Shown here: positions 25,949-33,951 of the stretch, in pieces
Layout of the letters: every line of letters begins with the position of its first letter
Numbering within the stretch: the stretch's first letter is position 1
From: Mycobacterium sp. SMC-2
GTDB lineage: Bacteria > Actinomycetota > Actinomycetes > Mycobacteriales > Mycobacteriaceae
DNA: 64,000 nt
Direction of reading: 5' to 3'
Assembly: GCF_025263485.1 (NCBI RefSeq)
Contig: NZ_CP079863.1
Location: forward strand, 3,410,001-3,474,000
Translations under genes and position numbers: made by a program
The notes under the pieces: generated by a model
Told to the model about the DNA's origin: nothing
Database searches by the model: none
What the model saw: only the letters and a program-made list of their open reading frames with translations

Positions 25949-28621
25949 ATGAGCCGACCAGCCCCACCTGTGTTGACCGTGCGCTACGAGGGATCCGAGC
26001 GCACCTTCGCCGCCGGCAACGATGTAGCCATCGGGCGTGACCTTCGCGCCGACGTCCGCGTGGCACATCCACTGATCTCCCGCACGCACCTCATCGCCCG
26101 ATTCGACCAGGGCCGATGGATCGCCATCGACAACGGCAGCCTAAACGGGCTGTACGTCAACCATCAGCGCGTGCCCATGGTCGACATCCAGGACGGCCTG
26201 CGCGTCAACATCGGAAATCCCGACGGCCCGGCGCTGACTTTCGAGGTCGGCCGCCACCAGGGGTCGGCCGGGCGACCACCGCTGACGACGTCGATACCGA
26301 TCGCCAACCCGGCCACCGGCGCGGTGCCACGGGCGCCTCAGGCCCAGCCGCCCGGCGCGCCCTGGCCCGGCCACCCCCAGCAGCCGGCGTCGGCCCCGTT
26401 CCGCCAGCCCACCCATCAGCCCAGCGGGCCGCAACCCGTGCATCCGCCGAGTGGACCGATGCCGGGCTATCCGTCGGGCCCGCAGCCGCGGTACCCGACC
26501 GGTGGCCAGCCGGCGGCGCCCTCCAGCGGACCGCAACAAGCCCCGCACATCTACCGCTCGGCGCCGATCAGGGTGCCCCCGGCGCAACACGCGCAGCCGA
26601 CGGGGCCGGAAACGGGCCGCGTCGCCGGCGGTGACGCGTCGAACCTCGCGACGTCGATGATGAAAATCCTGCGGCCGGGCAGAGCCGCCGTGGAGTCGAT
26701 GCCGGGCGCGATCAAGATCGGCCGTGCCAACGACAACGACATCGTCATTCCCGAAGTGCTGGCCTCGCGCCACCACGCCACCCTCATCCCGACGCCGCAC
26801 GGCACCGAGATCCACGACAACCGCAGCATCAACGGCACCTTCGTCAACGGCGCGCGGGTCGACTCGGCCGTGTTGCACGACGGCGACGTCGTCACCATCG
26901 GCAACATCGACCTCGTCTTCGCCGGTGGCACGCTGGCCCGCCGCGACGAGAGCGCGACCGCGACCCCCACCGGCGGCCTGGACGTGCGCGGCGTGACCTG
27001 GACGATCGAGAACAACAAGACGCTGCTGGACGACATCTCGTTGGGCGCGCAGCCCGGGACGCTGACGGCCGTCATCGGACCGTCGGGCGCGGGCAAGTCG
27101 ACCTTCGCCCGGTTGGTGGCGGGGTACACGCACCCGACCAGGGGCACGGTCGCGTTCGAGGGCCACAACGTCCACGCCGAGTACGCCTCGCTGCGCAGCA
27201 GGATCGGGATGGTGCCCCAGGACGACGTGGTGCACGGGCAGCTGACGGTGCAGCAGGCGTTGATGTATGCCGCCGAGCTGCGGCTGCCGCCGGACACCAC
27301 CAAGGACGACCGGGCCCAGGTGGTGGCCCGGGTGCTCGAGGAACTCGAGATGACCCAGCACCTGCACACCCGGGTCGACAAGCTCTCCGGCGGCCAGCGC
27401 AAGCGCGCATCGGTCGCGCTGGAGCTGCTCACCGGGCCGTCGCTGCTGATCCTGGACGAGCCGACCTCCGGGCTCGACCCGGCGCTGGACCGCCAGGTGA
27501 TGACCATGCTGCGCCAGCTCGCCGACGCCGGCCGGGTGGTGCTCGTCGTCACCCACTCGTTGACTTACCTGGACGTGTGCGACCAGGTCCTGCTGCTGGC
27601 CCCCGGCGGCAAGACCGCCTTCTGCGGGCCGCCCAGCCAGATCGGGCCGGCCATGGGCACGACGAACTGGGCCGATATCTTCAGCACGGTCGCGGGCGAT
27701 CCCGACGGCGCCAAGGCGCGGTACCTGGCGCGCACGGGGCCGCCGCCACCGCCGCCCCCCGCGCAGCGGCCCGCCGACCTGGGCGACCCCTCACACACGA
27801 GCCTCATCCGGCAGTTCTCCACGATCGCCAGGCGGCAGGTCCGGCTCATCTTCTCCGACCGCGGTTACTTCGTCTTCCTGGCGGTGTTGCCGTTCATCAT
27901 GGGATCGCTGTCCATGTCGGTGCCTGGCAACGTCGGCTTCGGCATCCCCAATCCGATGGGTGCGGCCCCGAATGAGCCGGGGCAGATCCTGGTGCTGCTC
28001 AACGTCGGCGCGGTGTTCATGGGGACCGCCCTGACCATTCGCGACCTCATCGGCGAACGGGCGATCTTCCTGCGCGAGCAGGCGGTCGGCCTGTCCACCA
28101 GCGCCTACCTGCTGGCCAAGGTCTGCGTCTACACGGTTTTCGCGGTCATCCAATCGGCGATCGTGACCGTCATCGTGCTGCTCGGCAAGGGCGGGCCGAC
28201 ACAAGGGGCGGTGGCGCTGGGCCGGCCGGGTTTCGAACTGTTCGTCGACGTCGCGTTGACGTGCGTGGCCTCGGCGATGCTCGGGCTGGCGCTGTCGGCC
28301 ATCGCCAAGTCGAACGAACAGATCATGCCGCTGTTGGTGGTGGCGGTCATGTCGCAGCTGGTGTTCTCCGGGGGCATGATCCCGGTGACCGGGCGGCTCG
28401 GACTGGACCAGATGTCCTGGGTGACTCCGGCGCGCTGGGGGTTCGCGGCGTCAGCCTCCACCGCCGACCTGAGCAAGTTGGTGCCCGGGCCGCTCAGCCC
28501 GAAAGACTCCCACTGGCATCACACGCCGGGCGCGTGGTGGTTCGACATCGGCATGCTGGTGGTCATCAGTGTCTTCTACCTGAGCTTCGTCCGCTGGAAG
28601 ATCCGGCTCAGGGGCGGCTGA
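25949..28621 (+). CDS. FHA-domain ABC transporter, homologue of M. tuberculosis Rv1747
   Basis: From ATG 25949 (MSRPAPPVLTVRYEGSE) the protein has 890 residues; Rv1747 has about 865 and the same start. Order: FHA domain 1 (~20-105, with GRDLRADVRVAHPLISRTH), a proline-rich linker (~110-225), FHA domain 2 (~235-320, GRANDNDIVIPE; SRHHATLI; NRSINGTFVNGARV), an ABC ATPase with Walker A GPSGAGKST near 378, signature LSGGQRKR near 478 and Walker B LLILDEPTSG near 500, then an ABC-2 permease with about six helices. Rv1747 exports cell-envelope glycolipid components and its FHA domains bind phosphothreonines made by PknF; that is family knowledge. No kinase gene is adjacent here. Confidence 0.95.
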   Translation: MSRPAPPVLTVRYEGSERTFAAGNDVAIGRDLRADVRVAHPLISRTHLIARFDQGRWIAIDNGSLNGLYVNHQRVPMVDIQDGLRVNIGNPDGPALTFEVGRHQGSAGRPPLTTSIPIANPATGAVPRAPQAQPPGAPWPGHPQQPASAPFRQPTHQPSGPQPVHPPSGPMPGYPSGPQPRYPTGGQPAAPSSGPQQAPHIYRSAPIRVPPAQHAQPTGPETGRVAGGDASNLATSMMKILRPGRAAVESMPGAIKIGRANDNDIVIPEVLASRHHATLIPTPHGTEIHDNRSINGTFVNGARVDSAVLHDGDVVTIGNIDLVFAGGTLARRDESATATPTGGLDVRGVTWTIENNKTLLDDISLGAQPGTLTAVIGPSGAGKSTFARLVAGYTHPTRGTVAFEGHNVHAEYASLRSRIGMVPQDDVVHGQLTVQQALMYAAELRLPPDTTKDDRAQVVARVLEELEMTQHLHTRVDKLSGGQRKRASVALELLTGPSLLILDEPTSGLDPALDRQVMTMLRQLADAGRVVLVVTHSLTYLDVCDQVLLLAPGGKTAFCGPPSQIGPAMGTTNWADIFSTVAGDPDGAKARYLARTGPPPPPPPAQRPADLGDPSHTSLIRQFSTIARRQVRLIFSDRGYFVFLAVLPFIMGSLSMSVPGNVGFGIPNPMGAAPNEPGQILVLLNVGAVFMGTALTIRDLIGERAIFLREQAVGLSTSAYLLAKVCVYTVFAVIQSAIVTVIVLLGKGGPTQGAVALGRPGFELFVDVALTCVASAMLGLALSAIAKSNEQIMPLLVVAVMSQLVFSGGMIPVTGRLGLDQMSWVTPARWGFAASASTADLSKLVPGPLSPKDSHWHHTPGAWWFDIGMLVVISVFYLSFVRWKIRLRGG

Positions 28622-28632
28622 GGCCGTGCGGG

Positions 28633-28797
28633 TCACGCGCCCTTGCGGATGACCTGTTCGGCCGCGGCGCGCATGCGATCCGAGAGCTGCAGGAGGTCGT
28701 GCTCGCCGACGCCGAGGGGCAGGGTGTATGCGAGTTGCCGCAATTCGACGGCGTAGGCGCGCAAGTCTTCGCGAAGGCGTGTCTCAACAGTGGGCAT
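28633..28797 (-). CDS. Small hypothetical helical protein
   Basis: ATG 28797 is preceded by GAGGGAGACGGC, a good ribosome-binding site, and gives 54 residues: MPTVETRLREDLRAYAVELR, then a helix rich in Leu and Arg ending AAAEQVIRKGA. The longer frame upstream of this Met is arginine-rich and unlikely to be translated. It faces the transporter gene, ends 12 bases apart, and is divergent from the acyl-CoA dehydrogenase operon. No family or function recognised. Confidence 0.6.
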   Translation of the reverse strand: MPTVETRLREDLRAYAVELRQLAYTLPLGVGEHDLLQLSDRMRAAAEQVIRKGA

Positions 28798-29035
28798 GCC
28801 GTCTCCCTCGGGCTGGGGCTGGGCAGGGTGCCTGGTCCGCGTCGACCGGCCGATGGGACGTATTTTCGCAGCCCCACCGCGCATCCGCGAGAGCGCCGAC
28901 GCGAATTAACGGGGGTTTGACAGCGTATTTACAGTCGGAGCGGGCCGGCTGCCGGTCCCGGGCCGAACGCCACGGCGAAATCGCGTGCGCAGTCTCGCCC
29001 TGGCGTTACGCTGACGCTGCTCGGTGGAAAGGCAT

Positions 29036-29057
29036 TTCAGAAAGGCTTCAGAAAGGC
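29036..29057 (+). repeat. Tandem 11-base repeat before the nine-gene operon
   Basis: TTCAGAAAGGC occurs twice without a gap, ending 12 bases before ATG 29070. The GAAAGGC of the second copy may serve as ribosome-binding site. It is unclear whether the repeat has a role in regulation. Confidence 0.4.
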
Positions 29058-29069
29058 AGAGGCGCCCGA

Positions 29070-30248
29070 ATGGATTTCGAACTCGACGCCGGGCAGCGCG
29101 CCTGGCTGGCCGAGGTCCGCGAGTTCCTCCACGAGAACGTCACCACCGAGTTGCGGGCCGAGCTGGCCGAGCACGACCTGGAGCTCCGCGACGGCCAGGT
29201 GGCGCGGTTCCGCCGCAAGATCGGGGAGAAGGGCTGGTTCGGGCTGAACTGGCCTTGCGAGTACGGCGGTCTCGGGCTCGGCGCCATCCACCTGCATCTG
29301 CTGATGAGCGAATTCGAGTACTGGGGCGTGCCCGGCCCCGACCTGACGGTCACGTCCGTGGCGCCGATGATCATGCGGCACGGCACCGAACGGAACAAAA
29401 CCGAATGGCTGCCGCTGATCGCCAGGGGCGAAATGGTCTGCGCCGTTGGGTATTCCGAGCCCGACGCCGGTACCGACCTGGCCGGCCTGCGCACCAGCGC
29501 GGTCCGGGACGGCGACGAATGGGTGATCAACGGCACCAAGATCTGGAACAGCGGCGCACAGCGCGCCACCCACGAGTGGCTCTGCGTCCGCACCGATCCC
29601 CACGGTGTTCGCCATCGGGGCATCTCGGTCATCATCGTCGCAATCGACAGTCCCGGGGTCACGATCCGCCCGCTGTACGCGTGGTCGGGCTATCGCACCA
29701 ACGAGGTCCACTTCCGCGACGTGCGGGTGCCGCTCACCAACTTGGTGGGTGAGGTCAACCACGGCTGGACGTACATCACCGGCGCGCTGGACCTCGAACG
29801 CGGCGCGCTGACCAACGCGGGCGACCTGCGTCGCGCCGTGGAGGAGCTGCGCGAGCTCGCGCGGACGCCACGCCGTGACGGCACCGTGCCCGCCGACAGC
29901 CCGGCGCTGCGGCGCCGGCTGGCGCAGGCCGAGGCCGACGTGGCGGTGGCCATGCTGATGGGCTACGAGGCCGCGTCGATCCTCGACAGCGGCGTGATCC
30001 CGTCGGTGGAGGTCAGCGTCGAGAAGGTCTTCACCAGCGAACTGCGCCAGCGCATCGCCGTGCTCGCGCTCGACCTGCTCGGCCCGGACGGCTTGCTGGC
30101 ACACCGCAGCGCGCAGGCGCCGCTGGCCGGCAAGTTCGAACGGCTCTACCGGGCCGCGCCCCTGATGCGTTTCGGCGGCGGCACCAACGAGGTCCTGCGC
30201 GACATCATCGCCCAGCGCGGGCACAAGATGCCCTCGTACGGGCGCTGA
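29070..30248 (+). CDS. Acyl-CoA dehydrogenase, first subunit (FadE26/FadE28-like)
   Basis: ATG 29070 gives 392 residues (MDFELDAGQRAWLAEVREFL). Family markers: WPCEYGGLGL, CAVGYSEPDAGTDLAGL with the FAD-contacting Ser, INGTKIWNSGA, RHRGISVIIV, WSGYRTNEVHFRDVRVP, and the C-terminal FGGGTNEVLRDIIAQRG. A second, more divergent dehydrogenase gene follows three bases later. In mycobacterial steroid side-chain degradation such pairs form alpha2beta2 enzymes with one FAD site shared (ChsE4-ChsE5, ChsE1-ChsE2). I infer the same here. It opens a nine-gene operon with only overlaps or gaps under 10 bases, so the promoter lies in the 28885-29069 gap. Confidence 0.88.
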   Translation: MDFELDAGQRAWLAEVREFLHENVTTELRAELAEHDLELRDGQVARFRRKIGEKGWFGLNWPCEYGGLGLGAIHLHLLMSEFEYWGVPGPDLTVTSVAPMIMRHGTERNKTEWLPLIARGEMVCAVGYSEPDAGTDLAGLRTSAVRDGDEWVINGTKIWNSGAQRATHEWLCVRTDPHGVRHRGISVIIVAIDSPGVTIRPLYAWSGYRTNEVHFRDVRVPLTNLVGEVNHGWTYITGALDLERGALTNAGDLRRAVEELRELARTPRRDGTVPADSPALRRRLAQAEADVAVAMLMGYEAASILDSGVIPSVEVSVEKVFTSELRQRIAVLALDLLGPDGLLAHRSAQAPLAGKFERLYRAAPLMRFGGGTNEVLRDIIAQRGHKMPSYGR

Positions 30249-30251
30249 CGC

Positions 30252-31370
30252 ATGAAAGCGATTCCCACCGCTGAACAGCGCGAGTTCGCCTCGGCGTTGC
30301 GTGCCCTGCTGGCGGCCGAGAACCCCGTGGCGTTGGTGCGCACGCTGAACGAACCGGGCGCGGACCGTCGCACCCCGGCGCTCTGGAAGGCGCTGACGGA
30401 CGCCGGTGTCCTCGGGCTGGCCATCGCCGAGGAATACGGCGGCTCCGGTGGCTCCCTGGACGATCTCGCCGTCTTCTATACCGAGGCTGGCCGCGCGCTG
30501 TGCCCGACGACGATCCACAGCAGCATTCAGGCCGCGCTCGCGATCGGCCAGCTCGGCTCCCCGGACGCCAGGTCCGCCTGGCTGCCGCCGCTGGCGCGCG
30601 GCACCGCCCGCGGCACCACGGCGCTGTGGAACGCCCGCGACGCCGGCATCGTGTCGCCCGCGTTGCGCGCCGATCCCGTCTCGGCGCAATGGCGGCTGAG
30701 CGGCACCTCGGACTACGTGGCCGACGCCGACGTCGCCGATCTCATCGTGACTTCGGCTGCGGCGCAAGGGCGTACGCTCGCCTTCATCGTCGACCCCGAC
30801 GCGGTCGGTGTGGCCCTGGAACCGCTCGCCGTGGCGGGCGGGCATCGGGCGTTCACCGTGCGCTTCGACGGCGTCGTGGTCACGGCCGGCGCGCTCCTTG
30901 GTGAGGTCACCCACTCGGCGCTGCGGCGTGTGGCCAACGCGGCGGTCGCATTGGGGGCGCTCGACTTGGTGGGAGTCGGGCAGGCGGTCATCGACCGCAC
31001 CGTGGACTACACCAAGCTGCGGCACCAATTCGGCCGGCCGATCGCGTCCTTCCAGGCAGCCCAGCACCTGGTCGCCGACATGCACATCGCCCTGGCGGCG
31101 GCCCGGTTGGCCGCGCACGCGGCGGTGTTCTGGATCGCGCGGGGTCGCACGGCGACCCGGGAGACCGCGATCGCGCGCATGCACGCGGCCACCGCGGCCA
31201 GGCTCATCACGTTGGACGCCCACCAATTACACGGCGGCATGGGCTATGTCACCGAGACCGATCTGCATCTGTGGACCGAGCGGGCCCGGTGGGGCTCGAC
31301 GTGGGGCGGCGGGGCGGACGTCGCCGCATCGTGGCTGGAGGAGACGTTGAACGCAGAGGAGAGCCGGTGA
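30252..31370 (+). CDS. Acyl-CoA dehydrogenase, second subunit (FadE27/FadE29-like)
   Basis: The 372-residue partner starts at ATG 30252, 3 bases after the first subunit. It keeps the fold (GVLGLAIAEEYGGSGGSLDD; DYTKLRHQFGRPIASFQAAQHLVADM; HQLHGGMGYVTETDLHLW) but is shorter and has lost the clear FAD-binding CSEPDAG-type motif, reading TTALWNARDAG instead. That is the pattern of the partner subunit in heteromeric FadE pairs of the cholesterol pathway. The enzyme would insert the 2,3 double bond in an acyl-CoA with a bulky or branched chain. Its stop overlaps the next start as GTGA. Confidence 0.85.
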   Translation: MKAIPTAEQREFASALRALLAAENPVALVRTLNEPGADRRTPALWKALTDAGVLGLAIAEEYGGSGGSLDDLAVFYTEAGRALCPTTIHSSIQAALAIGQLGSPDARSAWLPPLARGTARGTTALWNARDAGIVSPALRADPVSAQWRLSGTSDYVADADVADLIVTSAAAQGRTLAFIVDPDAVGVALEPLAVAGGHRAFTVRFDGVVVTAGALLGEVTHSALRRVANAAVALGALDLVGVGQAVIDRTVDYTKLRHQFGRPIASFQAAQHLVADMHIALAAARLAAHAAVFWIARGRTATRETAIARMHAATAARLITLDAHQLHGGMGYVTETDLHLWTERARWGSTWGGGADVAASWLEETLNAEESR

Positions 31371-31867
31371 GCCAGGACAGTCTGATCGACGCCGAATCGG
31401 CGTCGCGCGTGGGCACCGTCGCCGCGTCGGCGACCGGCGAGGTGAACCGGCGCGACTGGCAACGGTGGGCGGCGGCGGTCGGTGACCACAACCCGTTGTG
31501 GTTCGACCCGGATTACGCCAGGGCCAACGGCTTTCGCGACGTCGTCTGCCCGCCGCTTTTTCTGCAGTACGCCGTGCTCGGCGTCACGCACCTCGAGGCG
31601 CTGCGGCCGGACGGCTCGTCCGGCGCGATCTCCGGCAGCCTCGCCTTTCCGCGCGCCCCGAAGCGGATGGCCGGCGGCGAGAGCTTCACCTTCCACCTGC
31701 CGGCCTATCACCGCGACGAAATTGAAATGGTGCGCACGATCTCCTCGATCGTCGAAAAGCAGGGCCGCTCCGGTAGATTCGTTCTGGTCACCTGGCACAC
31801 GGTGTACCGCAACCAGCACCACGACCTGCTCGCCGAAGCGTCGACCTCGATGATCGCCCGCCCCTAG
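31367..31867 (+). CDS. MaoC-like hotdog protein, N-terminal half of an HTD2/ChsH2-type hydratase
   Basis: GTG 31367 overlaps the stop of the fadE gene (GTGA), giving 166 residues. The fold is that of the FAS1/HTD2 N-terminal dehydratase domain: EVNRRDWQRWAAAVGDHNPL, WFDPDYARANGFRDVVCPPLF, and the strand RFVLVTWHTVYRNQHHDLL. In catalytic MaoC enzymes the motif reads GDxNPIH; here it reads GDHNPLWF, so the Asp is kept and the His is replaced by Trp. It should therefore work as one half of a heteromer with the next gene, as ChsH2 does with ChsH1. Unlike M. tuberculosis ChsH2 it has no fused DUF35 domain; that domain is a separate gene at 33520. Confidence 0.8.
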   Translation: MSQDSLIDAESASRVGTVAASATGEVNRRDWQRWAAAVGDHNPLWFDPDYARANGFRDVVCPPLFLQYAVLGVTHLEALRPDGSSGAISGSLAFPRAPKRMAGGESFTFHLPAYHRDEIEMVRTISSIVEKQGRSGRFVLVTWHTVYRNQHHDLLAEASTSMIARP

Positions 31868-31874
31868 GAGCGTC

Positions 31875-32318
31875 ATGACCGGTCAAGTCTTCTACGAGGA
31901 CGTCGAGGTGGGCCAGCAGATGCCCGAACTCACCGTGACTGTCGACGAAACGCAGCTGTTCTTCTTCAGCGCCGCCACCTACAACGGCCACCGCATCCAC
32001 TACGACAAGGACTGGGCGCGCACGGTCGAGGGCTACGACGACGTGCTGGTCCAGGGTCCGCTGCAGGCCGCGCTGCTCGGGCGGGCCATCGGGGACTGGA
32101 TCGGCGGGCGCGGCCGCCTGGTGTCCTTCTCCGTCCAGAACCGCGCCGTCGCCCATCCCGGCCAACCCCTGCGCTTCGGCGGCACGGTCACCGGCAAACG
32201 CCTCTCCCACGAGGGCGCCGGGCTGGTGGACCTCGACATCGCCGGGCGCCGCGATCAGACGGTGCTGATGCCCGGGACGGCGACGGTCGAGCTGCCCCGA
32301 CGCGGAACGCCGTCGTGA
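31875..32318 (+). CDS. MaoC-like enoyl-CoA hydratase, C-terminal half (ChsH1/HTD2-type)
   Basis: The 147-residue hotdog protein has the HTD2 motif FFFSAATYNGHRIHYDKDWA, in which the His and following HYD are conserved, then GYDDVLVQGPLQAALLGRAI and VSFSVQNRAVAHPGQPLRFGG. It starts 7 bases after the first MaoC gene. In ChsH1-ChsH2 from M. tuberculosis the two proteins form a heteromeric hydratase acting on the steroid enoyl-CoA with a short side chain. The gene order here (fadE, fadE, MaoC, MaoC, ltp2) equals that of the igr operon. Hydration of the fadE product is the inferred reaction. Confidence 0.82.
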   Translation: MTGQVFYEDVEVGQQMPELTVTVDETQLFFFSAATYNGHRIHYDKDWARTVEGYDDVLVQGPLQAALLGRAIGDWIGGRGRLVSFSVQNRAVAHPGQPLRFGGTVTGKRLSHEGAGLVDLDIAGRRDQTVLMPGTATVELPRRGTPS

Positions 32319-33517
32319 CCGGCCTGCGCGGCGAGGCGGCGATCGTCGGCATCGCCGAGCTGCCGGCGCAGCGGCGCCCCACCCACCCGCCGCTGTTCAC
32401 CCTGGACCAGTACGCGCTGCTGGCGAAGGCGGTGATCGAGGACGCGGGTGTCGACGCCGCCTGCGTCAACGGCCTGCTGACCCATGGCGTCGCCGAGTCG
32501 GCGATGTTCGCGCCGGCCACCTTGTGCGAATACCTCGGCCTGGCACTGGATTTCGGTGAGCGGGTCGACCTGGGCGGGGCCACCGCGGCGGGCATGATCT
32601 GGCGGGCCGCGGCCGCCGTGGAGCTCGGCGTCTGCGACGCGGCGCTGGCCGTGGTTCCCGGCTCGGCGTCGCAACCGCAGTCCGCAAAGCGGCCACCACC
32701 GAGCCCGAATTGGTATGGGGCGTCGTCGAACAACTATGGGTCGCCGCAAGCGGAATTCGAGATCCCGTACGGCAACGTGGGCCAGAACGCGCCGTACGCG
32801 CAGATCGCCCAGCGCTACGCGGCCGAATTCGGCTACGACCCCGCGGCGGTGGCCAAGATCGCCGTGGACCAGCGCACCAACGCGTGCGCCCACCCGGGCG
32901 CGGTCTTTTACGGCACGCCGATCACCGTCGACGACGTCCTCGCCAGCCCTATGATCGCCGACCCGATCCACATGCTCGAGACTGTGATGCGGGTCCACGG
33001 GGGAGCGGGCGTCTTGATCGCCAACGCCGACATCGCGCGGCGCGGCCGCCACCGGCCGGTGTGGATCAAGGGCTTCGGCGAACACATCGCCTTCAAGACA
33101 CCCACCTACGCCGAGGACCTGCTGCGGACCCCCATCGCCCGCGCCGCCGACCGGGCGTTCGAAATGGCCGGCCTGACCCGGTCCGAGGTGGACATGGCGT
33201 CGGTCTACGACTGTTACGCCATCACCGTGCTGATGAGCCTCGAGGACGCCGGCTTCTGCGACAAGGGCCGGGGGATGTCGTGGGTCGCCGGCCACGACCT
33301 GACCCACCGCGGCGACTTCCCGCTCAACACCGCCGGCGGGCAGCTGTCCTTCGGACAGGCCGGCATGGCCGGCGGCATGCACCACGTCGTGGACGCCGCC
33401 CGCCAGATCATGGGCCGGGCCGCCGACGCGCAGGTGCGCGACTGCCACACCGCGTTCGTCACTGGCAACGGCGGCATCATGAGCGAGCAGGTGGCACTGC
33501 TGATGGGAGGGGACTAG
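32315..33517 (+). CDS. Thiolase-fold lipid-transfer protein, Ltp2-like (aldolase-type)
   Basis: GTG 32315 overlaps the previous stop by four bases. The 400-residue protein belongs to the SCP-X/thiolase-like non-condensing group: AAIVGIAELPAQRR, LGGATAAGMIWRAAAAVELG, FGYDPAAVAKIAVDQRTNA, VYDCYAITVLMSLEDAGFC, LNTAGGQLSFGQAGMAGG and FVTGNGGIMSEQ. The reactive Cys of true thiolases is not in its normal place (DLGGATAAGM). In cholesterol degradation Ltp2 with the DUF35 domain of ChsH2 performs a retro-aldol cleavage that releases propionyl-CoA. The separate DUF35 gene follows two bases after this stop, so an Ltp2-DUF35 complex is likely. Confidence 0.85.
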   Translation: MTGLRGEAAIVGIAELPAQRRPTHPPLFTLDQYALLAKAVIEDAGVDAACVNGLLTHGVAESAMFAPATLCEYLGLALDFGERVDLGGATAAGMIWRAAAAVELGVCDAALAVVPGSASQPQSAKRPPPSPNWYGASSNNYGSPQAEFEIPYGNVGQNAPYAQIAQRYAAEFGYDPAAVAKIAVDQRTNACAHPGAVFYGTPITVDDVLASPMIADPIHMLETVMRVHGGAGVLIANADIARRGRHRPVWIKGFGEHIAFKTPTYAEDLLRTPIARAADRAFEMAGLTRSEVDMASVYDCYAITVLMSLEDAGFCDKGRGMSWVAGHDLTHRGDFPLNTAGGQLSFGQAGMAGGMHHVVDAARQIMGRAADAQVRDCHTAFVTGNGGIMSEQVALLMGGD

Positions 33518-33519
33518 CG

Positions 33520-33951
33520 GTGAGCATTCCCGTGCCCGAGCCGACACCGGTGTCGCGGCCCTTCTGGGACGGCCTGGCCCGGCACCGCATCCTGGTGCAG
33601 TACTCACCCTCGCTGGGGCGTTACGTGTTCTACCCACGCACCCTCGCCCCGGGCACGCTGGCCGATGACCTCGAGTGGCGCGAAATCGACGGTGCGGGAA
33701 CGCTGTACACGTTCACGATCGCCCGTCGACCCACGGGTCCACCCTGGGCGGACGCGCTGCCGCAGCTGCCCGCGGTCGTGCAGTGGGACGCCGGGCCGAA
33801 ATTCAGCACCGAGTTGGTCGACGTCGATCCCGGCGACGTCCATATCGGCATGCGGGTCGAGCCGGTGTTCTACGATCTGCCCGAAGACGGGATCACCCTC
33901 TTGAAGTACCGGCCGGCAGGAGCGGAGGCGTCGCATGGACAACCCCTTTGA
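33520..33951 (+). CDS. DUF35 OB-fold protein lacking zinc-ribbon cysteines
   Basis: GTG 33520 gives 143 residues. The OB-fold part is clear: GAGTLYTFTIARRPTGPPWAD, LPAVVQWDAGPKFSTELVDV, IGMRVEPVFYDLPEDGITLLKY. The N-terminal zinc-ribbon that usually holds four Cys is present only in outline (LVQYSPSLGRYVFYPRTLAPGT) and contains no Cys at all. It would partner the Ltp2-like protein, as the C-terminal DUF35 domain of ChsH2 does in the cholesterol pathway. Loss of zinc ligands suggests a purely structural role for that part. Its last 17 bases overlap the start of the esterase gene. Confidence 0.8.
   Translation: MSIPVPEPTPVSRPFWDGLARHRILVQYSPSLGRYVFYPRTLAPGTLADDLEWREIDGAGTLYTFTIARRPTGPPWADALPQLPAVVQWDAGPKFSTELVDVDPGDVHIGMRVEPVFYDLPEDGITLLKYRPAGAEASHGQPL

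Noticed and set aside
29037..31226. A 729-codon reverse-strand frame opposite the two fadE genes
   Set aside because: Same reason: antisense shadow with biased composition and no family motif.
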